47,128 nucleotides of DNA from Clostridia bacterium (GTDB taxonomy: Bacteria; Bacillota; Clostridia; Oscillospirales; CAG-272): NCBI GenBank assembly GCA_017621695.1, contig JAGASP010000016.1:1-47128 (forward strand), read 5' to 3'. The first letter of the stretch is position 1. Each line of letters starts with the position of its first letter. A program made the position numbers and the translations under genes. The notes under the pieces were generated by a model that made no database searches, had not been told where the DNA came from, and was given only the letters and a program-made list of their open reading frames with translations. This document shows, piece by piece, positions 32,535 through 40,339 of this stretch.

Positions 32535-33746
32535 TCAGATGCGGCTGATGCTGATGGGAGAGGTCCATCCGCAACGGCCGTCGGTCAGCTCTACACGGAG
32601 ATAGTAGATATCGGTCTTTTGCTCCTGCTTATAGTCGAGGAAAAAGCCAGAGGACTTGGCCAGCATCACGTAATTGCGGCAATTCTTGACCACAGTTACC
32701 CGCTGTACGGGCACGTCGGTTTTGATGTTCCAGTATACCGAAAGATCAGTATTGGCAGGCAGGGTGAGCTCCTCGCCCATCCAATGACCGTTGATACGGA
32801 AGTCAATCTCCATGCGACCGTTCATTGCGCCGTCCAAGGGACCGCGCATAAATGCATAGGTGCGCTTGGCCTTGATGGCATCAAAAATGGCCTTGTGGGT
32901 GTTTTCTTCCGCCCATACGCCCGTGACACCGGGATATTTGGCGTATCCGCCGTAAGCATCTGTGACCTGACCGCCGAGACCTCGGTGATCGTCACTGCCG
33001 CCGATGACGCCCATGTGTGCGCCGCGACGGATGGCATCCTGGAAAAATCCGCCCTCCACAGCCCAAAAGGTGTTGCCGCAGGGATTGCCCATGTATTCGG
33101 CCGCGTCCCCACGGGAGATGATCTCCATAAAGGGAGGCATGAGGTCAAGGGGAAGAGCGGTAAAATCCGCGCCCGAATTCAGTGAATAGGTGTCATGTGG
33201 CGCGAAAACACAGTCATCTCGGGCGAGAAGCGCGCGAAGCTCAGCCTCGGTCAGCTCGCCGTCGCGCACGCCGCGAACCGGCTCCGCGTCGTCATCCCCA
33301 AAGTAAATGACAAGATTGTTGAAAAAGGGATAGGAGTCACGCTCACAGGCCAGAATGGTGGTAAACTGCCCGTCGATGCGGTATTCCTTCACTTTTTCAC
33401 GGATGAGATCCCACTTGGAGGGATTCCCAACCCACAGCTCGGGCTTACCCACGCCGCCGTGGTCATGATCTGACAGCGCTGCAAAATCCAGCTTGGCTAT
33501 ATCCCGCAGATTTTTAAAGTAAGTGTCAATGTCCACGCTACCGTCAGACAGATTGGTGTGACCGTGCATCTCTCCCACAAATGCTTTCAGGGTGGGGGGC
33601 GACGGCTCCATGGAATGCTCGGCGGCGTTCATGTCGGCGGTCAGCGCACGGGCATCTCCCACGCCGCTGTAAACCGCGTCGGTAAACGCTTTGGAGCGGT
33701 TGGGGGTGTCAATGCGCTTGGCGGTGTATTTATCGGGATGATTCAT
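32535..33746 (-). CDS. PHP-domain metal-dependent hydrolase
   Basis: The 403-residue protein carries a PHP fold for phosphoester or related hydrolysis with two or three metals. The ligand motifs are ordered: GEMHGHTNLSDG, DFAALSDHDHG, ACERDSY, FAPHDTYS and VIGGSDDHRG. The last 120 residues form a beta domain (FRINGHWMGEELTLP onward) as in secreted or DUF3604-type PHP proteins, but there is no signal peptide. The gene lies directly before the TIM-barrel gene with 11 bp between stop and start, so the two products probably act on the same compound, perhaps a phosphorylated or modified sugar; this is inference. AGGAGG is seven bases before the start at 33746. Confidence 0.75.
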   Translation of the reverse strand: MNHPDKYTAKRIDTPNRSKAFTDAVYSGVGDARALTADMNAAEHSMEPSPPTLKAFVGEMHGHTNLSDGSVDIDTYFKNLRDIAKLDFAALSDHDHGGVGKPELWVGNPSKWDLIREKVKEYRIDGQFTTILACERDSYPFFNNLVIYFGDDDAEPVRGVRDGELTEAELRALLARDDCVFAPHDTYSLNSGADFTALPLDLMPPFMEIISRGDAAEYMGNPCGNTFWAVEGGFFQDAIRRGAHMGVIGGSDDHRGLGGQVTDAYGGYAKYPGVTGVWAEENTHKAIFDAIKAKRTYAFMRGPLDGAMNGRMEIDFRINGHWMGEELTLPANTDLSVYWNIKTDVPVQRVTVVKNCRNYVMLAKSSGFFLDYKQEQKTDIYYLRVELTDGRCGWTSPISISRI

Positions 33747-33770
33747 ATGGACCTCCTGTAAAGGAGAACG

Positions 33771-33824
33771 CCAAGGGAACCCTTCTTGCAAGAAGGGTTC
33801 CCTTGGATCCCTCCCAAGAATCTT
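33771..33824 (+). repeat. Palindrome-plus-tail intergenic repeat, copy 4
   Basis: A perfect palindrome with 18-bp arms and no loop (33771-33788 and 33789-33806, starting CCAAGGGAACCC) is followed by the tail ATCCCTCCCAAGAATCTT. It lies in the gap between the PHP gene start and the pgsA stop, 51 bp beyond the latter. Confidence 0.8.
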
Positions 33825-33875
33825 ATAACAAATATGGTTTCAGATTGCGAGGGCAGAGTAGCGCCCTCGAAACGA

Positions 33876-34523
33876 TCACTTCTCAGGATCCAGATATTTC
33901 CAAAGCCCCACGAAGTAGTTGATACCCGAAGCGACCGTAAAGAAGATGGTCAGCGCGGCGAAGAAGTAGGACAGGGGCAGCCAAGTGACCCACCAGGCGG
34001 GCAGGGCAGAGCCGACACCGTCGATGGCGTAGATCACGGGCTCCATGATGGCGACCACCACGAAGATGATCTGCACCACGGTCTTCATTTTACCCATCAT
34101 GTTGGCAGCGACGACCTTGCCGCCCGAGGAAGATGCCACGAGACGGAGAGAGGTCACGGCCAGCTCACGGAAGATGACGATGAGCAGGGTAATGATAAAC
34201 AGCGCTTGGTTATTGTTGTCAAACAGCATAGCGGTGCGGTAGACGATGGCGGTCATGGCACCGATGACCATGAATTTGTCGGCCAAGGGATCCATCAGCT
34301 TGCCGAAGTCGGTGACCAGACCGTACTTGCGGGCGATCTTGCCGTCCAGCATATCCGTCAGAGATGCGATGACAAACAGGGCGGTGCCGATGATGCCGCT
34401 GATGAGAGGTGACAGCACCGATGCGGGGAGCATCATGACCACGATGAAGATGGGCACCATGCAAATGCGCAGAACGGTCAGCTTGTTGGGAAGGTTCATT
34501 TTGGATTTTTTCTTGTCGCTCAT
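33876..34523 (-). CDS. pgsA: CDP-diacylglycerol--glycerol-3-phosphate 3-phosphatidyltransferase
   Basis: The 215-residue integral membrane enzyme makes phosphatidylglycerophosphate, the first committed step to phosphatidylglycerol. It has the CDP-alcohol phosphotransferase signature in DMLDGKIARKYGLVTDFGK followed by LMDPLADK (the pattern D-G-x2-A-R-x8-G-x3-D-x3-D). Five to six membrane helices are visible. The N-terminal MNLPNKLTVLRI start is typical; the ATG at 34523 adds the basic leader SDKKKSK. The gene follows rimO on the same strand, a common order in Firmicutes, with repeats between. Confidence 0.95.
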   Translation of the reverse strand: MSDKKKSKMNLPNKLTVLRICMVPIFIVVMMLPASVLSPLISGIIGTALFVIASLTDMLDGKIARKYGLVTDFGKLMDPLADKFMVIGAMTAIVYRTAMLFDNNNQALFIITLLIVIFRELAVTSLRLVASSSGGKVVAANMMGKMKTVVQIIFVVVAIMEPVIYAIDGVGSALPAWWVTWLPLSYFFAALTIFFTVASGINYFVGLWKYLDPEK

Positions 34524-34552
34524 GACGATTCTCCTTGATGTATGTAGCGTTT

Positions 34553-34680
34553 GCGGGAGGGGAAAGCCCTCCCCTACGGTACAGCGTTGTGTAGGGGGAT
34601 TTTACGGGAGGCCACGCAGAGCCTCCCCTACGGATTCAGAGACGATGAGGGGCTCCGCTGTTTGATCTCAGCCCCTACCA
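34553..34680. repeat. CGTAGGGG-type elements between rimO and pgsA
   Basis: GGGAGGGGAAAGCCCTCCCC (34556-34575) is an inverted repeat ending in CCCCTACGG (34571-34579). GGGAGGCCACGCAGAGCCTCCC with CCCCTACGG follows at 34606-34633, and GAGGGGCT...AGCCCCTACC at 34648-34679. All contain the CCCCTACGG or CCCCTACC end found at 19184 and 20795. Confidence 0.65.
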
Positions 34681-34683
34681 TGT

Positions 34684-34735
34684 CCTTTTTGAAAGGTTTT
34701 GGAAGTCTTGAAACCTTTTTTCAAAAGGTTTCAAG
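34684..34735 (-). repeat. Palindrome-plus-tail intergenic repeat, copy 5
   Basis: Arms CTTGAAACCTTTT (34707-34719) and AAAAGGTTTCAAG (34723-34735) form a perfect inverted repeat. The minus-strand tail ACTTCCAAAACCTTTC follows, and a second short inverted repeat GGGGCAGAGCCCC is at 34745-34757. It lies 33 bp after the rimO stop. Confidence 0.75.
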
Positions 34736-34767
34736 CGGGGGGCAGGGGCAGAGCCCCTCGTTTCCTC

Positions 34768-36132
34768 TCACGCCTCGGCCATCGCGAAGCCGTACAGGTC
34801 ATAGTCCACGACCTCGCGGATCTTGACGGGAACGGTGGAGCCGGGGGCGATGCGGGCTTCTCCGCGCCAACGGAAGAAGACCTTGCCGTCGATCTCGGGA
34901 GCGTCGGCGGCGGAACGGCCGAAGTATGTCTCGTTGACGGGATCATAGTCCTCCACAAGAACAGTCACCACAGAGCCGATCTTTGCACGGTTCTGCTCTT
35001 CATTGATACGGACCTGGGTGCGCATGAGGATGTCCATGCGATCCTGCTTCACCTGCTCGTCGATCTGATCGGGGAAATCGTAGGCGGCGGTGCCTTCCTC
35101 GCGGGAATAGGTGAACACACCGGCGTGCTCAAAGCGTGCTTCCTCCAAAAATTCAGCCAGCTCGTTGAAGTCCTCCTCGGTCTCGCCGGGGAAACCCACG
35201 ATAAAGGTGGTGCGGATGACGATGCCCGGTACCTCGGTGCGGAGCTTTCTCAGCACCTCGCGGATCATGGCGCCGTCGCCGTGACGGTTCATGGCTGTCA
35301 GCATATGGTCGCTGATGTGCTGCAGAGGCAGGTCGATGTACTTGACGATGCGGGGATTGTCGCGGATCTCGGCGATCAGCTCGTCGGTGATCTTGTCGGG
35401 ATAGCAGTAAAGCAGACGGATCCAAGGCACGTCGGTCGCCTCGGTGATCTTGCGGAGCAGCTCGTGGAGGGCGTAGTGACCGTACAGATCCTTGCCGTAG
35501 CGGGTGATGTCCTGCGCAATGATGACCAGCTCCTTGATGCCCTGATCCGAAAGCTCCTTTGCCTCGGCCACCAGATCTTCCATGGGGCGGCTGCGGAAGT
35601 TGCCGCGGATGGAGGGAATGGCGCAGTAAGCGCAGCGGTTGTCACAGCCCTCGGCGATCTTGAGATAAGCCATGTATTCGGGGGTAGTCAACACGCGGTC
35701 GCCGCCCAGGCGGACGGTGTTCTTGTCCTCAAAGGAGGTGTATTTTTCGGACACGGGCAGATTTCTGCCCTTTTTGATCTGTGCTTCCACCGCTTGGACA
35801 GCTTCCACAATGTTGTGGATACTGCCTACGCCTAAAAGTGCGTCTACCTCAGGCAGCTCCTCCATGATCTGCTCGCGGTAACGCTCAGCGAGACAGCCCG
35901 TGACGATGATACCCTTAAGGTCGCGGTTTTCCTTGAGCCAGGCCACGTCCAGGATGTTGTCGATGGCCTCTTTTTTTGCGCTTTCAATGAAACCGCAGGT
36001 GTTGATGATGATGATATCCGCGTCGATGTCCTCGGGGGTGATCTCATAGCCTGCAGACATGACCTCATGGAGCATGACTTCGGTGTCCAGCTGGTTTTTG
36101 GGACAGCCGAGGGAGATGAATCCTATTTTCAT
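34768..36132 (-). CDS. rimO: Ribosomal protein S12 methylthiotransferase
   Basis: The 454-residue radical-SAM enzyme methylthiolates an Asp of ribosomal protein S12. The N-terminal UPF0004 domain starts MKIGFISLGCPKNQLDTE with cluster cysteine Cys10 and NTCGFI and TGCLAERY for the other two. The radical-SAM motif is GCDNRCAYCAIP (CxxxCxxC). A C-terminal TRAM domain includes VTVLVEDYDP and FFRWRGEA. Length and order are as expected. AAAGG sits about 13 bases before the start. The gene has its own promoter and is followed by pgsA. Confidence 0.96.
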   Translation of the reverse strand: MKIGFISLGCPKNQLDTEVMLHEVMSAGYEITPEDIDADIIIINTCGFIESAKKEAIDNILDVAWLKENRDLKGIIVTGCLAERYREQIMEELPEVDALLGVGSIHNIVEAVQAVEAQIKKGRNLPVSEKYTSFEDKNTVRLGGDRVLTTPEYMAYLKIAEGCDNRCAYCAIPSIRGNFRSRPMEDLVAEAKELSDQGIKELVIIAQDITRYGKDLYGHYALHELLRKITEATDVPWIRLLYCYPDKITDELIAEIRDNPRIVKYIDLPLQHISDHMLTAMNRHGDGAMIREVLRKLRTEVPGIVIRTTFIVGFPGETEEDFNELAEFLEEARFEHAGVFTYSREEGTAAYDFPDQIDEQVKQDRMDILMRTQVRINEEQNRAKIGSVVTVLVEDYDPVNETYFGRSAADAPEIDGKVFFRWRGEARIAPGSTVPVKIREVVDYDLYGFAMAEA

Positions 36133-36197
36133 GTTTTTTATAGCCTTTCTTCGAAAAACCGATTTCGGTTTCCTTCATTACATAATCATACAGCATA

Positions 36198-36226
36198 ATG
36201 ATAGCACAAAAGACATGAAATGTCAA
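36198..36226 (-). promoter_or_regulatory. rimO promoter
   Basis: On the minus strand a perfect TTGACA (36226-36221) and TATCAT (36203-36198) are separated by 17 bp, giving a leader of about 60 bases. Around 36240-36360 I see no gene. Confidence 0.8.
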
Positions 36227-36369
36227 GATAAAGAGATAGGGAATTCCATGAAAAAACGGTGAACGCAATTTGACTTTTTGCATGGAGTAGCGTATCGGAT
36301 GCGACAGATGTCGGCCAACACCCCAAATGCGACAAAAATGAAGAAAGTATGAAGAAACGACCGCTTCCC

Positions 36370-36398
36370 TTGCATTTGAAATGTGAATGTGCTACAAT
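36370..36398 (+). promoter_or_regulatory. Promoter of the YwaF-like gene
   Basis: TTGCAT (36370-36375) and TACAAT (36393-36398) are separated by 17 bp. The leader to 36487 is about 80 bases. Confidence 0.7.
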
Positions 36399-36486
36399 GA
36401 ATTGTCCTGAATCGATAAGATTTTACACGGCTCTCGCATGATAGATTTTTATAGATTCCCGACAATTTCTCAAAAAGGGTATCTGC

Positions 36487-37287
36487 ATGAGTTTTTTGAA
36501 GCACTTCATAGAGGCTACCGCATGGACCATGGAAAAGCCCAAGGCCTACGGTGCATTCCATTTGATTTTTACCTTTGTTGGACTGGCAGTGTGCATCCTG
36601 CTGGCATATGTGCTGCGCAAAACAGGGAAGCGCGGCAACCGTATCATCCTGACCTCGGTGGGCGTGTTCCTTCTACTGACAGAAATTTATAAGCAGTTGT
36701 TCTATTATTATCATATCGGTGAGGGTAGCTACCAGTGGTGGATCTTCCCGTTTCAGCTTTGCAGTGTGCCCATGTATCTCTGCCTCATCGCGCCGTGGCT
36801 GAAGGAGGGCAAGGTGCAGGCCGCTATGTACCATTTTATGACCACATTCAACCTGTTGGGCGGTATCATGGCCTTTGCGGAGCCCTCGGGGATCATCCAC
36901 GGATATTGGACGCTGACGCTTCATGCCTTTGTCTGGCATATGATATTGATCTTTGTGGGACTTTACCTCATCGCCTCGGGGCGGGGCGCGAAAACCGTGA
37001 AGGATTATTTGTCCTCGGTTGTCCTCTTTTTGGTTCTTGCAGTCATCGCCTTTGTCATCAATCTGCTCTTTTGGGACGTGTCCGGCGGAAGCATCAAAAT
37101 GTTCTACGTCGGCCCCGCCATCTCTCCTTTGGCGGTATTCAAGGATATTGCTACCAACTGCGGGTGGTATGTCAACACGCCCATCTATCTGGTGGCGGTG
37201 TCGTTGGGGGCGTTTCTCCTGTTTTTGCCCGCGTATCTGTACGAACGAAGAAAGCAGAAAAAGGCTGCTTTGACGACCGTGTCATGA
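36487..37287 (+). CDS. YwaF-like seven-helix membrane protein (TIGR02206 type)
   Basis: The 266-residue protein has about seven hydrophobic segments and a basic C-terminus (YERRKQKKAA). The conserved middle part contains KQLFYYYHIGE, WWIFPFQLCSVPMYLCL, LLGGIMAFAEPSG and TLTLHAFVWHMILIFVGLYLI, which match the YwaF/TIGR02206 family of unknown function. AAAGGG lies seven bases before the start. It has a promoter and a terminator of its own, so it is a single-gene unit. Confidence 0.8.
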   Translation: MSFLKHFIEATAWTMEKPKAYGAFHLIFTFVGLAVCILLAYVLRKTGKRGNRIILTSVGVFLLLTEIYKQLFYYYHIGEGSYQWWIFPFQLCSVPMYLCLIAPWLKEGKVQAAMYHFMTTFNLLGGIMAFAEPSGIIHGYWTLTLHAFVWHMILIFVGLYLIASGRGAKTVKDYLSSVVLFLVLAVIAFVINLLFWDVSGGSIKMFYVGPAISPLAVFKDIATNCGWYVNTPIYLVAVSLGAFLLFLPAYLYERRKQKKAALTTVS

Positions 37288-37293
37288 ACCTTG

Positions 37294-37320
37294 AAAGAAC
37301 CGCGCTCCGCGCGGTTCTTT
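37294..37320 (+). terminator. Terminator of the YwaF-like gene
   Basis: Perfect 12-bp arms AAAGAACCGCGC (37294-37305) and GCGCGGTTCTTT (37309-37320) with loop TCC end in a T-run. Confidence 0.92.
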
Positions 37321-37370
37321 TATCAGCCCAAACTCACGAAAACCGAGAAAAATTCTCACAAAATGCGTTA

Positions 37371-37399
37371 TTGCAATTTGTGAAAATTTGTGTTATCAT
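37371..37399 (+). promoter_or_regulatory. Promoter of the XRE regulator gene
   Basis: TTGCAA (37371-37376) and TATCAT (37394-37399) are separated by 17 bp. Confidence 0.6.
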
Positions 37400-37454
37400 A
37401 AAAGTACCGGTAAAACATCTGCGCAGAAATTGACTTCTGAAAGGATATACAATC

Positions 37455-38708
37455 ATGAAATTGAATATTGGTGAGAACATCCGCCGACTGCGACGTGCGG
37501 CGGACATGACCCAAGAGCAGCTGGCCGACAAGCTGGGGGTGTCCTACCAGTCAGTCAGCCGTTGGGAAAATGGGACGACCTATCCCGATATGGAATTTCT
37601 GCCTGTGCTGTCGAGTATTTTCGGGGTGACGGTGGATGAGCTGATCGGGATGGAGGAGAGTAAGAAGAAGGAGCAGATCTATGAGCGCTACCGTGTATAC
37701 GGTGAGCTGTGCGATGGGGATCAGCCCGAGGAGGTCGTGAGCCTGTTGCGGGAGCTGCGGCGGGATTGCATGACGGATCCTGCGCTATCGGGGTATTTAT
37801 GGCAGCTATTCAGCAATGTGCAGTATGGAAGCGACGCGGTCATGCATCATCCCGACGTTCTTTCGGAGCTGCGCATCACCGCCAAGGAGATCCTGGACGG
37901 GAACTACGAGCGATGGCTGAAGGACTCGGTGGTGGAGCACATGAGCTACATCGAGGATGACGAGCACGTGGAATCCTTTTTGGATCAGTACGCCACCGAA
38001 CGGAATCTGACCAAGGATATGCTTCTCTATAATCGCTATCGAGGGCGGGATGAATGGGATAAATCCGATCCCTTGCGTCAAAAGCGGCTGTTTTCCATCA
38101 TTCACGATCAATTTGGCAACAGCGGACTCTGGCGCAGGGGCGATCGACCCAATCACGTCCATGAGAGCTTACAGATCAACACGACTATGCTGAACTTTAT
38201 CCACAATCTGTGCGGCGTGACACCCGATCCCGCCCATCCCATCACGGGTGACGGGTCGGTGGACATTTTCGTGGGTGACCGGGTAGAGATTGGTATCCGC
38301 CGCGCCTGCTATCTGGCATCTACAGGGGATCCCGAGGGGGCTTTCGTGGTCCTTGAGGATACGGTCTCTATGATCGAGAAGGTCATGAGCCTGCCCGACA
38401 AAACGGTGCTTTCCTGCAAGAGCATTTGTCTGGAGGACGAGCAGTTTGAGTTGCGGCGATTTGTAAACCATAGCAAGGAAAACCCCGATTATGACAGAAG
38501 ACCGTTCCTGCGGTTTTTCAGAGGGAAGGGAACCGACGAATACGTATATACCCTGGGCTTCCGCTTCCCCCTGTATGCCCTCACCGCCCCTCACGGCTGG
38601 GAATGGTTCGACCCCATCCGCCCCGACCCTCGCTTCGCCGCCTACGTGGAGCGGGTCGAAGCAGTATTTGCGCCCGTAACGCCTGAAAAAGCTGCCGAAG
38701 AAGGCTGA
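37455..38708 (+). CDS. XRE-family transcriptional regulator with long C-terminal domain
   Basis: The 417-residue protein begins with a helix-turn-helix (about 5-60: IGENIRRLRRAADMTQEQLADKL, then VSYQSVSRWENG) of the Cro/C1 type. The remaining 340 residues are mostly helical, with an acidic ending, and I recognise no enzymatic domain. They include YEDDEHVESFLDQYATERN and GDRVEIGIRRACYLASTGDPEGAF, possibly TPR-like repeats that sense a peptide or protein, as in clostridial regulators of this length. No partner gene is adjacent; tRNA-Trp follows. GAAAGGA lies about eight bases before the start. Confidence 0.85.
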   Translation: MKLNIGENIRRLRRAADMTQEQLADKLGVSYQSVSRWENGTTYPDMEFLPVLSSIFGVTVDELIGMEESKKKEQIYERYRVYGELCDGDQPEEVVSLLRELRRDCMTDPALSGYLWQLFSNVQYGSDAVMHHPDVLSELRITAKEILDGNYERWLKDSVVEHMSYIEDDEHVESFLDQYATERNLTKDMLLYNRYRGRDEWDKSDPLRQKRLFSIIHDQFGNSGLWRRGDRPNHVHESLQINTTMLNFIHNLCGVTPDPAHPITGDGSVDIFVGDRVEIGIRRACYLASTGDPEGAFVVLEDTVSMIEKVMSLPDKTVLSCKSICLEDEQFELRRFVNHSKENPDYDRRPFLRFFRGKGTDEYVYTLGFRFPLYALTAPHGWEWFDPIRPDPRFAAYVERVEAVFAPVTPEKAAEEG

Positions 38709-38775
38709 AAAACGCTGTCGGTGCAACGGTTGAGCAAATTTCTGAAAATAATTCATACTTTTTTTCAAAAACCTC

Positions 38776-38804
38776 TTGCTTTTTCTGAAAAAGTGTGATA
38801 TAAT
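38776..38804 (+). promoter_or_regulatory. tRNA-Trp promoter
   Basis: TTGCTT (38776-38781) and TATAAT (38799-38804) are separated by 17 bp. The tRNA begins 22 bp after the -10 box. Confidence 0.8.
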
Positions 38805-38826
38805 ACACCCTGTTGTGAACCAACAC

Positions 38827-38902
38827 AGGGGTATAGCTCAGCTGGTAGAGTACCGGTCTCCAAAACCGTGGGTCGCGGGTTCGAATCCTCCTGCCCCTGC
38901 CA
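38827..38902 (+). tRNA. tRNA-Trp (anticodon CCA)
   Basis: The gene folds as a cloverleaf of 76 bases including an encoded CCA end (38900-38902). The acceptor arms are AGGGGTA and TGCCCCT, the D arm GCTC/GAGT, the anticodon loop CTCCAAA, and the T loop TTCGAAT. The anticodon CCA reads UGG. Two pairs are irregular: C27 faces T43 in the anticodon stem and C50 faces C64 in the T stem. The 3' part, from the T loop through the CCA and beyond, is repeated exactly at 39084-39106. Confidence 0.92.
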
Positions 38903-39106
38903 AAACAAAAACACCAAGCCTTGCGCTTGGTGTTTTTGTTTTGATAGAGTAGGGTGCTTGAGAAATCGTGGCGAGGCAAAGCCACGCCGCGGACGACACT
39001 TGCGTTTTGCGTAGCAAACGGCGGATCTTATCCGTCGAGCAAGGTCGTGCTTCGCCCGCCCATAGGCGGCGAAGCGAGGTTCTGAATCCTCCTGCCCCTG
39101 CCAAAA
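38883..39106 (+). repeat. 23-bp direct repeat of the tRNA-Trp 3' end flanking a structured insert
   Basis: Positions 38883-38905 and 39084-39106 are identical over 23 bp, covering the last 20 bases of the tRNA with CCA plus AAA. The 178 bp between them contain the first terminator and several hairpins (CGTGGC/GCCACG near 38975; CTTCGCC...GGCGAAG near 39048-39075) but no gene. This is the pattern left by integration at, or duplication of, a tRNA 3' end. Confidence 0.75.
38902..38942 (+). terminator. Terminator 1 after tRNA-Trp
   Basis: A perfect 17-bp stem (38902-38918 and 38926-38942, with core ACACCAAG/CTTGGTGT) ends in a T-rich tract. Confidence 0.9.
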
Positions 39107-39225
39107 ATCGACAAGTTTCGACAGAAGCTTGTCGATTTTACTTTTTCACTCTTCACTCTTCACTTTTCACTAAAAAATCCTTGTCGATTTTTGGCAAGTA
39201 ATAAGTAATAGTGAATAGTGAAAAG
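39100..39225. repeat. Nested inverted repeats downstream of the second tRNA tail
   Basis: GCCAAAAATCGACAAG (39100-39115) recurs inverted at 39180-39195 with no mismatch. Within it, AAAATCGACAAGTTTC (39104-39119) pairs with 39124-39139 to make a terminator-like stem. A further outer inverted pair, CTTTTTCACTCTTCACT (39141-39157) and AGTGAATAGTGAAAAG (39210-39225), is imperfect. No gene is visible between 38943 and 39373. Confidence 0.65.
39104..39139 (+). terminator. Terminator 2, after the duplicated tRNA tail
   Basis: A 16-bp stem with one G-U pair and loop GACA is followed by TTTTACTTTTTC. It may be the original tRNA-Trp terminator, displaced by the insert. Confidence 0.7.
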
Positions 39226-39305
39226 GTATCTGATGTAGCTTTTCTCCCGTTGGTCAAAAAGCATTTTTATTACAATTCTGTATTTGACAAAAGCTGAAAA
39301 ACGAC

Positions 39306-39334
39306 TTGATTTTTTCGAAGTTTTGTGGTATAAT
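39306..39334 (+). promoter_or_regulatory. Promoter of the 7TM-LuxR gene
   Basis: TTGATT (39306-39311) and a perfect TATAAT (39329-39334) are separated by 17 bp. Confidence 0.75.
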
Positions 39335-39373
39335 CAAATGATCAAATATTCATTTCAACGAGGAGGCAGGCAT

Positions 39374-40333
39374 ATGACGATTGCATACAGTGTTATCTTT
39401 GCGCTATCGCTTTTGATGCCCGTCGGATATTATCTGTTCGTGCGTAAGAAGCAAAACGAGCATTGGCTCTTCGTCCTTTATATCTCTGTTTGTGTGGTAA
39501 ACCTCGGATACCTGCTCCTGTCGCTCTCCAAGACGGTTGCGTTTGCCCTTTTTGCAAATAAGCTTGCCTACTTCGGTCAGGTCTTTGTACCTCTGTGTAT
39601 GTTTATGATCATATCGAAGCTGTCGGGCTTAAATTATAAAAAATGGGTGAAATATGTGCTTGCAGGCGTGGCGATGCTGATGTTTGGGTTGGTGCTGACA
39701 ACAGGTCACCTTGATTGGTACTACAAGAGCGTTGAGCTGACGTATGCGGACGGAGCGGCAAAGCTCGTGAAGGAATACGGTTTCCTTCACCCCGTGAATC
39801 TGATATACGTTCTCGGATACTTTGTGGCAATGCTTGTGGTGATCAGTATATCGCTGAAGAAAAACAGCGGAAAATCACACAAGCTCGTAGGACTTATGTT
39901 CGCCGTAGTGTTCGGCAATATCGGTATGTGGCTCGTGGAAAAGCTGGTCACTTGGAATTTTGAGTTTCTTTCCGCGTCTTACCTTATGAGTGAGTTCGTA
40001 TTCTTCTTCGTATATTGGATGCTGCAGGATTACATACACGTGGGTGACGTTCCCCCTCAGATTATTGTTGAAGAAAAATCATCGGTCATATACGTTGATT
40101 CAAAAGAACGCGCCGACAAGATTGAGCGCATACTTGCAAGCCTTCCCGAAAATACCATGCTGACCTCAAGGCAGATGGACATACTCGAAGGAATTCTTGA
40201 CGGGAAGAGCAGAAAAGAAATCGCGGTGGGTCTTCATTTGTCCGAAAACACGGTGAAAATGCACACGACCTCACTTTTCAAAGCGCTGAAGGTAACGAGC
40301 CGCGATGAAATATTCGCGCTTCTTGAAAAATAA
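39374..40333 (+). CDS. Membrane-tethered LuxR-type regulator with a 7TM sensor domain
   Basis: The 319-residue protein has about seven hydrophobic helices in its first 225 residues, resembling the 7TM N-terminal domain of some histidine kinases. A short linker follows, then a LuxR helix-turn-helix (about 258-315, containing LTSRQMDILEGILDGKSRKEIA, written here as the segment MLTSRQMD through KEIA, and LSENTVKMHTTSLFKAL). No kinase or receiver domain exists, so it should be a one-component system that senses an extracellular or membrane signal and binds DNA directly from the membrane. AGGAGG is eight bases before the ATG at 39374; an upstream ATG at 39284 overlaps the promoter. Its likely target is the repeat-bearing promoter immediately downstream, based only on position. 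Confidence 0.82.
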   Translation: MTIAYSVIFALSLLMPVGYYLFVRKKQNEHWLFVLYISVCVVNLGYLLLSLSKTVAFALFANKLAYFGQVFVPLCMFMIISKLSGLNYKKWVKYVLAGVAMLMFGLVLTTGHLDWYYKSVELTYADGAAKLVKEYGFLHPVNLIYVLGYFVAMLVVISISLKKNSGKSHKLVGLMFAVVFGNIGMWLVEKLVTWNFEFLSASYLMSEFVFFFVYWMLQDYIHVGDVPPQIIVEEKSSVIYVDSKERADKIERILASLPENTMLTSRQMDILEGILDGKSRKEIAVGLHLSENTVKMHTTSLFKALKVTSRDEIFALLEK

Positions 40334-40339
40334 ATATAT

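Noticed and set aside
38943..39083. A second, degenerate tRNA gene between the tails
   Set aside because: Only the 3' tail is repeated; no D arm or anticodon arm can be found before it.
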